Source: DASTBU01 sp035711845 (GTDB taxonomy: Bacteria; Acidobacteriota; Vicinamibacteria; Vicinamibacterales; 2-12-FULL-66-21). From it: a stretch of DNA of 18,992 nucleotides. Shown piece after piece: positions 1-5,774 of this stretch (position 1 is its first letter; the number at the start of each line of letters is the position of its first letter). The stretch covers positions 1 through 18,992 of the forward strand of contig DASTBU010000176.1 of NCBI GenBank assembly GCA_035711845.1, written 5' to 3'. Below the pieces are notes generated by a model, which was not told the origin of the DNA, did no database searches, and worked only from the letters and a program-made list of their open reading frames with translations. The position numbers were made by a program, and so were the translations under genes.

Positions 1-94
1 CAATTGAACGCTGTTTTTCTAGACAATCAAGGAGTTTTGCGAACAGGCAGGTATCAGATGCGTGCGGCTGTAATCTGCTGGAATTGGGCTGTTT
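1..94. other. Low-GC flank left of the tRNA remnant, possible integrated-element end
   Basis: These 94 bases contain 43 G or C (about 46%), far below the rest of the window, and hold no convincing reading frame. They stop where a truncated tRNA-Phe 3' half begins. The composition change at a broken tRNA gene is what the end of an integrative element looks like. No integrase gene or terminal repeat is visible, so the assignment is inference. Confidence 0.4.
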
Positions 95-144
95 CGTGAC
101 TGAAAATCACGGTGTCGGCGGTTCAATTCCGTCCCTCGGCACCA
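95..144 (+). pseudogene. 3' half of a tRNA-Phe gene (GAA anticodon), candidate attachment site
   Basis: A complete anticodon arm is visible: stem CGTGA/TCACG (95-99/107-111) around loop CTGAAAA with anticodon GAA at 102-104. It is followed by variable loop GTGTC (112-116), T-arm GGCGG/CCGTC with loop TTCAATT (117-133), acceptor strand CCTCGGC (134-140), discriminator A and encoded CCA (142-144). The partner strand GCCGAGG and a D-arm are absent from the 94 bases upstream, so this cannot be a full tRNA. Tyrosine-type integrases often recombine in the anticodon or T-arm of tRNA genes and leave such a 3' copy at the far end of the element. An intact tRNA-Phe would then lie left of the window. 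Confidence 0.75.
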
Positions 145-150
145 ATACTT

Positions 151-202
151 GTCCCTGGTCCCTGGGGCGCTGGTCGAGGGTCCCTGGTCCCCGGGTCGCT
201 TG
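151..202. repeat. Degenerate heptamer repeat, unit GTCCCTG
   Basis: Units read GTCCCTG (151), GTCCCTG (158), GGGCGCTG (165), GTCGAGG (173), GTCCCTG (180), GTCCCCGG (187) and GTCGCTTG (195). Three are exact and the others are 7-8 base variants. The array fills the gap between the tRNA remnant and the stop codon of the minus-strand gene that ends at 218. It belongs to a class of arrays with different units found elsewhere in the window. Confidence 0.7.
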
Positions 203-217
203 TGACCGGTTCCTTCC

Positions 218-679
218 TCACTCGACCGCCCAGTAGTACGCGCGGCCCTGATCCCAGTTCACAAGGAACAGCAGCTCGCCTTTCCGGTCACGGTGTGCGC
301 GGAGGCCGGTTGTTCGGATCGTGTCCGCGTCGAGCGTCCCGCGCAGCAGAACGGGCCACCACTCGATCCGCCTGGGAATGTCGCAGCTGACGTCCGCGAG
401 AGGCGTCTCGTCGGGGCTCAACAGCGCTCGGAGCGCGCCCGACTCTTCGGGCGGAAAGCTGAAAAGCCCCCAGCGCCGATTCGAGTCGAGATCGTGTGCC
501 TCGCGCAGCTCGTGGGTTCCCGGCGGCAGACCGGGGGGCACCCACCCTCGTTCGACGGCACCTTCAGCTTCGGCCTCGGCCAGCGTCGCGTAGGACGCGG
601 TGACGACGTCGAGATCGCGGCAGGCGCCGGCCAGCAACGAACCGACCGAGGCCGCGAGCAGCAGAGCGTGCCTCGTCAC
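218..679 (-). CDS. Small exported protein, possible lipoprotein, function unknown
   Basis: A 153-residue protein starting at GTG (679). The first 20 residues form a hydrophobic leader (MTRHALLLAASVGSLLAGAC) ending in Ala-Gly-Ala-Cys. This could be a lipoprotein signal with Cys20 as the lipidated residue, although -3 is Ala rather than the usual Leu; an ordinary Sec signal is possible. The mature part has a Pro/Gly-rich stretch (WVPPGLPPGTHELREAHDLD) followed by RRWGLFSFP and a Trp/Tyr-rich end. This resembles small uncharacterised envelope proteins I have no function for. The start overlaps the stop of the lipocalin-like gene by four bases (GTGA), so the two are probably translationally coupled. 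Confidence 0.75.
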   Translation of the reverse strand: MTRHALLLAASVGSLLAGACRDLDVVTASYATLAEAEAEGAVERGWVPPGLPPGTHELREAHDLDSNRRWGLFSFPPEESGALRALLSPDETPLADVSCDIPRRIEWWPVLLRGTLDADTIRTTGLRAHRDRKGELLFLVNWDQGRAYYWAVE

Positions 680-1107
680 TTGTCGGACGCCGGCGAGGAC
701 AGGCGCCGCCAGGTCAGGATGTGCTGCAGTACGCCCTCCGGCCTCTGCATGTCGGCCTGGAGGATCAGCAGGTCACCGTCGAAGCGCAGGCGGCGCACCT
801 GCCGGCCACCGACCCACTCGGGATTGAGCGCGGCGTGGACGTGGTGCACTACCGTGTCGCCTGCCTCGTTCAGCTCATAGGTGCCGAAGTACGCGATGTA
901 CCCGGAATAGGCGGCGCGCAGGTTGTGGATGCCCCTCTCGCTTCGCGCGATCGGCGCGCGGTCGGGCCGCATCACCTGGCCCGACATGTACCCGAGCTCG
1001 TCGTAGCTCAGACGGCCCACAGCATCGCCGAAGGGCTTGCCGGTCGAACCATCCGGGTGAATGCTGTCGTAGGAAAGCAGCGTCCAGTTGCCGATCAGAG
1101 CATGCAT
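676..1107 (-). CDS. Lipocalin-like domain protein
   Basis: A 143-residue protein beginning MHALIGNWTLLSYDS. It fits the bacterial lipocalin-like family (Pfam Lipocalin_5 type): an opening G-x-W strand, then PFGDAVGRLSYDELGYMSGQ, VMRPDRAP and YFGTYEL, and a closing strand LQHILTWRRL. Such proteins are single beta-barrels whose ligands are mostly unknown. The ATG at 1107 is chosen because the frame stays open upstream to 1239 only by reading through a heptamer repeat. That added stretch is a His/Thr/Arg/Ser-rich periodic peptide with no family resemblance. No clear Shine-Dalgarno sequence precedes the ATG. The stop overlaps the start of the next minus-strand gene by four bases. Confidence 0.8.
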   Translation of the reverse strand: MHALIGNWTLLSYDSIHPDGSTGKPFGDAVGRLSYDELGYMSGQVMRPDRAPIARSERGIHNLRAAYSGYIAYFGTYELNEAGDTVVHHVHAALNPEWVGGRQVRRLRFDGDLLILQADMQRPEGVLQHILTWRRLSSPASDK

Positions 1108-1250
1108 GGTGTCTCGTGTCACGTGCGAGTGCGGCGTGCTGCACGTCAAGTGCGACGTGCGATGTGCCATGTGCGACGTGCTGCTTGTCACGTGCGACGT
1201 GCGACGTGCTCGTGCGACGTGCGGCGTGCGACGTGCCAAGTGTGCGCACA
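1108..1250. repeat. Degenerate heptamer repeat, unit GTGCGAC
   Basis: Read on the plus strand, 16 units run from 1129 to 1239, with only one 6-base slip (1206-1211). Exact GTGCGAC occurs at 1150, 1171, 1192, 1199, 1212 and 1226. Variants include GTGCGGC, GTGCTGC, GTGCGAT and GTGCCAT. More diverged copies extend to both ends. The array occupies the whole gap between the amidohydrolase stop (1255) and the lipocalin-like start (1107), so on the minus strand it sits directly in front of a start codon. Confidence 0.85.
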
Positions 1251-1254
1251 GATT

Positions 1255-2088
1255 TTACGATCCGGCGGGGGTTTTGAACCACTCGGGATACAGGTCGGGA
1301 CGCCGGTGCTGCATGAAGAGGCGGCGCGCGTGGGATGACGCGGCTGTCGCAAGATCGACGTCCGCGTAGAGGATCGTCTCCTCCAGCGCCGGGGCCCGTG
1401 CAACGAGGCGACCGGCTGGATCGCAGACGAACGACTCGCCCGCAAACGTCAGGCACTCCTCCTTGCCCACACGATTGCACAGGGCGACGAAATATCCGTT
1501 CTGAAACGCGGCGACCTGCATCTCGCCCTCGTAGAGTCCCTCCGGCCATTCGCCGACCGATCCGGCCTGCGGTACGACGACGAGATCGGCGCCGCCCAGG
1601 GCGAGCGCGCGCATGTATTCGGGATAGTGCCGGTCGTAGCAGATCGCCACGCCGATGTTGCCTGCGCGCGTCCGGTACACCGGCGCGCCGGTGTCTCCGG
1701 GTGTGTAGTAGCCCTGCTCGTGGAAACACGCGTAATCGGTGATGTGAATCATCCGCGTCCGGCCGAGCAGCGTCCCATCGGCATCGATGACCGGCGAACA
1801 GTCGAACGCGCGGGCGCCCTCCTGCTCGTAGAGATTGAGGACCACGACGACCCCGAGCTTCCGCGCGGCCAGCGCGAAGCGCTCCGAGGTCGGTCCAGGC
1901 ACCGGCTCAGCCAGATCCTCCGGATTGCCGGTCGCCGGCCGTTGCGGGTGGAAACGCTCGAACGCGAGCTCGGCGAACGCGACCAGCTCAGTTCCGGCAC
2001 GCGCAGCCTCTTCGAGGGCCGCCAGCCCCCTCGTCACGTTGTGCTCTTTGTCGGCCGTAGCCAACTGCTGAACGAGTGCGATCTTCAC
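1255..2088 (-). CDS. Nitrilase-superfamily amidohydrolase with catalytic Lys replaced
   Basis: A 277-residue carbon-nitrogen hydrolase, closest in layout to N-carbamoylputrescine amidase/beta-ureidopropionase-like enzymes, which hydrolyse carbamoyl or amide C-N bonds. Visible landmarks are the general-base Glu40 in AFAELAF and nucleophile Cys150 in VAICYDRHYPE, followed by MRALALGGADLVVVPQAG and the late motif CNRVG. Where the family has its catalytic Lys (RK-x-HI), this protein reads TRMIHI, so residue 113 is Met. The segment continues into YYTPGD, so the alignment there is firm. Start is GTG at 2088 (MKIALVQQ, a normal family N-terminus), with no obvious Shine-Dalgarno. A G-rich tandem repeat lies just upstream. 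The substrate cannot be deduced. Confidence 0.88.
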   Translation of the reverse strand: MKIALVQQLATADKEHNVTRGLAALEEAARAGTELVAFAELAFERFHPQRPATGNPEDLAEPVPGPTSERFALAARKLGVVVVLNLYEQEGARAFDCSPVIDADGTLLGRTRMIHITDYACFHEQGYYTPGDTGAPVYRTRAGNIGVAICYDRHYPEYMRALALGGADLVVVPQAGSVGEWPEGLYEGEMQVAAFQNGYFVALCNRVGKEECLTFAGESFVCDPAGRLVARAPALEETILYADVDLATAASSHARRLFMQHRRPDLYPEWFKTPAGS

Positions 2089-2103
2089 GGTTCATGGTAA
2101 CTC

Positions 2104-2168
2104 GTCGGGGCTCGGGGCTCGGGGGCTCGGGGCTCGGGGGCTCGGGGGTCGGGGCTCGAGGGCTCGGC
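2104..2168. repeat. Degenerate 7-8 base repeat, unit CTCGGGG(G)
   Basis: Eight consecutive units run GTCGGGG (2104), CTCGGGG (2111), CTCGGGGG (2118), CTCGGGG (2126), CTCGGGGG (2133), CTCGGGGG (2141), TCGGGG (2149) and CTCGAGGG (2155), then decay. The array fills the gap between the rsgA stop (2174) and the amidohydrolase GTG (2088). Its G runs are on the plus strand, the non-coding strand for both neighbours, and could form a G-quadruplex in DNA. Confidence 0.85.
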
Positions 2169-2173
2169 AGTGG

Positions 2174-3247
2174 TCAGATCCGGCCTTTGTCCTTGAGCCG
2201 CTTCTGCAGCGCCTTGCTGCCGATCCGCGCCTGGCGCTTCTCCTCGAGCAGTGCCCGCTGATCCTGCTGGCGCGACTGGAAGGCCTGCTCGTCGCGCAGC
2301 TTCTGGAAATTCACCAGCCGTTCGGCCGTCAGCTGGCCGGCATCGACGGCCGCCCGGACGGCACACCCCGGCTCGTGGAGATGCGAGCAGTCCCGGAAGC
2401 GGCACGCCACTGCGAGTCGATCGATGTCGGCAAACGCGCCGCTGAGGGCCTCGCCCGTGTCCCAGAGCTGCAGCTCTCGCATCCCCGGCGTGTCGATCAG
2501 CACACCTCCTGTCGGCAGCAGGACCAGCTGCCGCGCCGTGCTCGTATGGCGGCCGCGGCTGTCGGACTCGCGCACGTCGCGCGTCCGCATCAGCTCCCGT
2601 CCGATCAGCTGGTTGACGATGGTGGACTTCCCTACGCCGGACGATCCGAGGAGCGCACCGGTCTGTCCGGGACCGAGATGGACATGGAGCACGCTCAGCG
2701 ACTCGGGCACGCGGCAGGAGACGGCATGCACCGGCACACCCGGAGCGATCCGGACGACTTCGTCGACCATCCGTTCCGCGTGCTCGACGAGGTCGGCCTT
2801 GTTGAGAACCACGACCGGTGTGGCGCCGCTCTCCCACGCGACGACCAGATACCGCTCGATGCGCCTGGGATTGAAGTCGCCGTCGAGCCCTCCCACGAGG
2901 AAAACGGTGTTGATGTTGGCGGCAACGATCTGCTCTTCGGTCGGATCGCCCGCCGCGCGGCGAGAGAAGCGGCTGAAGCGGGGCAGCACGGCGCGGATGC
3001 GAGCGTCGCCTCCCTGGGCCGCGCGCTCGACGGCCACCCAATCGCCGACAGCCGGAAAATCGACGCGGCCCCCGGCGCGATGGCGGAGGCGGCCGGACAC
3101 GCGGGCGAGCCATTCACCTTCCTCGGCGATCACGCGGTAGATATGGGTATGCTCGAGCGCTATCCGCGCGGGCAGCAGGCCTTCAGCGGCGTACGGCTGG
3201 AACGCGTCGGCCAGGGTGTCGTTCCAGCCGAGCGAGGTCAGGTCCAT
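2174..3247 (-). CDS. rsgA: Small ribosomal subunit biogenesis GTPase RsgA
   Basis: A 357-residue circularly permuted GTPase that acts late in 30S subunit maturation. The order is diagnostic: an N-terminal OB-fold part (roughly residues 30-95), then G4 NKAD, then the P-loop GSSGVGKST (Lys207), then G3 DTPG. The C-terminal zinc site follows the exact pattern C-x4-C-x-H-x5-C in CRFRDCSHLHEPGC. The C-terminus is a basic charged helix. I chose ATG at 3247 (MDLTSLGWNDTLADAF), which matches usual RsgA N-termini. In-frame ATG 3265 and GTG 3280 would add 6 or 11 residues, and ATG 3265 has a weak purine stretch (CGGGAA) in front. Confidence 0.95.
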   Translation of the reverse strand: MDLTSLGWNDTLADAFQPYAAEGLLPARIALEHTHIYRVIAEEGEWLARVSGRLRHRAGGRVDFPAVGDWVAVERAAQGGDARIRAVLPRFSRFSRRAAGDPTEEQIVAANINTVFLVGGLDGDFNPRRIERYLVVAWESGATPVVVLNKADLVEHAERMVDEVVRIAPGVPVHAVSCRVPESLSVLHVHLGPGQTGALLGSSGVGKSTIVNQLIGRELMRTRDVRESDSRGRHTSTARQLVLLPTGGVLIDTPGMRELQLWDTGEALSGAFADIDRLAVACRFRDCSHLHEPGCAVRAAVDAGQLTAERLVNFQKLRDEQAFQSRQQDQRALLEEKRQARIGSKALQKRLKDKGRI

Positions 3248-3396
3248 GAGGCCCCAAGCATACATTTCCCGAGAACCCACCCGAACGTCACTTGCGTGGA
3301 CGTAACGGCGACACGCTACGTCGACACACGACGATCGCGAAGTTCACGGTGCTGCGCCGCAACCAAAGACGGCCGCATCCGCACTATCCCCCTGTT

Positions 3397-3586
3397 TCAC
3401 TCGAGTTGAGGTGAACGCGGGTCCTGGCGCTCGGCAGCCCCACCCGTCCCCACCACCCCACCGCGGAGGCGTGCGCGGCGGGGACCCCGGCTCGGCGCCA
3501 AAAGCCCTAGTCACGCGTGTGGCGCCTGCGCGGCGGACGGGGTGCCCCTCCGTGCGCCACCCGCGTCGTATGCTCAACTCGAGTGA
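3397..3586. repeat. 190-bp segment bounded by 14-bp perfect inverted repeats
   Basis: TCACTCGAGTTGAG at 3397-3410 is the exact reverse complement of CTCAACTCGAGTGA at 3573-3586. The 162 bases between are GC-rich and non-coding. No target-site duplication is evident next to the arms. The layout fits a small non-autonomous element (MITE-like) or a protein-binding pair; neither is proven. Confidence 0.55.
3519..3560. other. Nested GC-rich hairpin
   Basis: Outer arms GTGGCGC (3519-3525) and GCGCCAC (3554-3560) pair perfectly. Inside them lies the self-complementary GGGGTGCCCC, flanked by GGA and TCC. This would fold into a stable stem on either strand. There is no T tract, so it is not a classical terminator. 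It lies inside the 190-bp inverted-repeat segment. Confidence 0.5.
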
Positions 3587-3599
3587 CTCGCGGAGTAAG

Positions 3600-3661
3600 A
3601 TCACGACGACAACCGGTCAATAGGCCATCGAGATCGCCGTGATCGTCGTGGTCGTCGTGAT
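3600..3661. repeat. 11-bp inverted repeat downstream of the debranching-enzyme gene
   Basis: ATCACGACGAC (3600-3610) is the exact reverse complement of GTCGTCGTGAT (3651-3661), with 40 bases between. The right arm is part of a short GTC/GTG trinucleotide run. It begins about 20 bases past the stop codon of the minus-strand debranching gene and might stabilise or end that transcript. There is no T tract. Confidence 0.4.
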
Positions 3662-3683
3662 GGGCGTCACCGTCTTCAAGCCT

Positions 3684-5774
3684 TCAAACGTCAGCACAAC
3701 TGCTTCTTGGAATGGTGGACGGGGGAGATGCGGCGGGTCGCGTCTTGTCGAGGACCCGCAGCACCTCGGCAACGCTCCACGCCTGCGCCACGCACCCGCG
3801 CGGCACGTATGGAGGTTCGGCATCGGCAATTTCGCTGATCGATCCGATGCAGGCCTGATTCAGGTGATCTTCGAACCCGGCGACGAGCGCCCGCGCCTGG
3901 CGATGGTCGCCCGGGTGCACCCTCAGCCACCCGTCCACGTAAGGGCCGATGAGCCATCCCCACACGGTGCCCTGATGGTACGCTGCGTCGCGCGATCGCA
4001 GATCCCCGAAGTACCGCGGCTTGTAGTCAGGGTGCCCCGGCGCGAGAGACCTGAGACCGACCGGCGTCAGCAACCTGTCGCGCACCGTCGTCATCACCGG
4101 CTCCCATCGCGATGGGTCGAGCACTGGATGATCCAGGGAGATCGCGAACACCTGGTTGGGCCGGCACGCCGGATCGTCACCCGCATCGCCGTCCACGACG
4201 TCGTAAAGATATCCTCCGTCGGCGTACCAGAATCGCTCGTTGAAGGAGCGACTGACGCGCCTGGCTTCTTCGGACAAGTCGTGTCCGGCGTCCACCTCAT
4301 GCTCGCGGGTCCACCGATTCATCAGACACAGAGCGTTGTACCAGAGCGCGTTGATCTCCACCGCCTTTCCCCGGCGAGGCGTGACCACCCAGTCCTCCAC
4401 TTTCGCGTCCATCCATGTCAGCTGGTATCCCTCCGCACCCTGTTTCAACAGACCATCGCCGGGATCCACGCCGATACCGAACGAGGTCCCGCGAATGTGA
4501 TGCTGGATGATGTCGACGAGCGTGGGAAGCAGTACCGCGAGCGTCTCGGTGTCGCCGGTCGCGCGCAGGAACCGTTCGACGGCATGAAAGAACCAAAGCG
4601 TGGCGTCGGCCGTGTGATACAGCCCCTCGCGCGAACCATCAGGGAACATGTTCGGGATCAGCCCGTCGCGCACGTAGTGCGCGAACGTTCTGAGAATGTA
4701 CGCAGCCTCGCGAAAGCGGCGGGTACAGAGCGTGAGCCCCTCGAGGCTGATCATCGTGTCGCGGCCCCAGTCGGTGAACCAGTGATACCCGGCGATGACC
4801 GTCCGGACTTCTTCGCCGCTGGCACGCGCACGCGCCGCTTCCTCCGCCCGTCCAGCCGGCGTGATGATGAACTGATCTGCGGCGAGCACCAGTTCCGCCG
4901 CGAATTTCTCTTCCGCGACGGGTCCCGCAATGGCGAGCAGCCGTCGACGACGCTCGACCTCCGCCGTCTCGGCACTCGCCTGGTCCAGCGCGTCGATGGT
5001 CTCCCAGGGCTCGGTCGATGCGATCAACGTCACCCTTCGCGACGGTGTCAGGTCCGCGCGGAAGTAACCAGGGCTCCACAAGGAGCCCACGTGTGGGTAC
5101 CCCCGGTTCTTCTCCATCTGGTACGGCACGGCAGACATGCCCTTCTCGTCCAGCGTCAGCGCCGCCGACGCGCCGTCCAGCGCCAGTTGGAGCGTCGGCA
5201 GATCGTCCCCGCCCGACACCTCGTAGCGGTTCCGTACCGACGTCAGCATGTAGGTCTGAACCGCGGATTCGTCCACCGCTGCCTCGTAGGGCCGGAAGTG
5301 CACCGACGGCCGCAAGGCCAGTCGAACGGGACCGGTCCCCATCAGCAACCGATACGTGACGTGCACGGTGTTCTGCCCATACGGCATGAGCACGCGTTTC
5401 TCGATGTGGACGTCCTCGATGACGTAGGTCCAGACTGGAAGACCCAGCTCGAGCCGGAATTCGATCAAGTGATCGCGCTCGTCGGCAGCGTTCGCGCCGG
5501 CCACCTCCAATTCGTCCCCCAGCCAGCACACGTCGCGATTGGGCAGCCGGACACGCTCCAGCAGATGATTCAGCATCACGTAGCGCCCGAACGGAGCAGG
5601 CAGCGCCGAGACGAGCAGGCCGTGGTAGCGCCGCGTCACGACACCGGCGACGGTCATGGAGGCGTACCCCCCCAGGCCGTTCGTGACAAGCCATTCTCGG
5701 CGTGGCATCGGGTAGGCCGCATCGGTCGTCCTGTCATCCCTGGGATGGACGACGCGCCGGATCGGATCACTCAC
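3684..5774 (-). CDS. Glycogen debranching enzyme (amylo-alpha-1,6-glucosidase, GH133 type)
   Basis: A 696-residue enzyme expected to remove alpha-1,6 branches of glycogen in the cytoplasm. The N-terminal beta-rich half (GDE_N type) opens with REWLVTNGLGGYASMTVAG and TRRYHGLLVSAL. The C-terminal alpha/alpha-barrel half (GDE_C type) carries WFTDWGRDTMISLEGL (about residue 330 on), DGSREGLYHTADATLWFF, LTWMDAK and a closing YHQGTVWGWLIGPYVDG. The start chosen is GTG 5774 (VSDPIRRVVHPRDD), which overlaps the treZ stop by eight bases and has GAGG about ten bases upstream. An open extension to 5909 only reads the treZ 3' end in another frame. Adjacency to treZ suggests it supplies debranched maltodextrins to the trehalose route. 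Confidence 0.93.
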   Translation of the reverse strand: MSDPIRRVVHPRDDRTTDAAYPMPRREWLVTNGLGGYASMTVAGVVTRRYHGLLVSALPAPFGRYVMLNHLLERVRLPNRDVCWLGDELEVAGANAADERDHLIEFRLELGLPVWTYVIEDVHIEKRVLMPYGQNTVHVTYRLLMGTGPVRLALRPSVHFRPYEAAVDESAVQTYMLTSVRNRYEVSGGDDLPTLQLALDGASAALTLDEKGMSAVPYQMEKNRGYPHVGSLWSPGYFRADLTPSRRVTLIASTEPWETIDALDQASAETAEVERRRRLLAIAGPVAEEKFAAELVLAADQFIITPAGRAEEAARARASGEEVRTVIAGYHWFTDWGRDTMISLEGLTLCTRRFREAAYILRTFAHYVRDGLIPNMFPDGSREGLYHTADATLWFFHAVERFLRATGDTETLAVLLPTLVDIIQHHIRGTSFGIGVDPGDGLLKQGAEGYQLTWMDAKVEDWVVTPRRGKAVEINALWYNALCLMNRWTREHEVDAGHDLSEEARRVSRSFNERFWYADGGYLYDVVDGDAGDDPACRPNQVFAISLDHPVLDPSRWEPVMTTVRDRLLTPVGLRSLAPGHPDYKPRYFGDLRSRDAAYHQGTVWGWLIGPYVDGWLRVHPGDHRQARALVAGFEDHLNQACIGSISEIADAEPPYVPRGCVAQAWSVAEVLRVLDKTRPAASPPSTIPRSSCADV

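Larger units (their letters stand above)
3248..3683. other. Gene-free stretch upstream of rsgA
   Basis: No reading frame here resembles a protein; the short open frames are GC-rich and low in complexity. The stretch must hold the rsgA promoter, but I see no good -35/-10 pair on the minus strand. It contains a 14-bp perfect inverted-repeat pair, a nested GC-rich hairpin and an 11-bp inverted-repeat pair, each listed separately. I see no rho-independent terminator with a T tract. Confidence 0.6.

Noticed and set aside
79..130. Inverted pair GGAATTG/CAATTCC spanning the tRNA remnant
   Set aside because: The right arm is ordinary T-arm sequence and seven bases is short, so chance is likely.
69..144. 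Complete tRNA-Phe gene
   Set aside because: No strand complementary to acceptor CCTCGGC and no D-arm occurs upstream of the anticodon arm.
1108..1250. CRISPR-like array
   Set aside because: Units are 7 bases and directly abutting, with no spacers, and no cas genes are present.
3519..3560. Rho-independent terminator
   Set aside because: The stem is strong, but there is no T tract on either strand.
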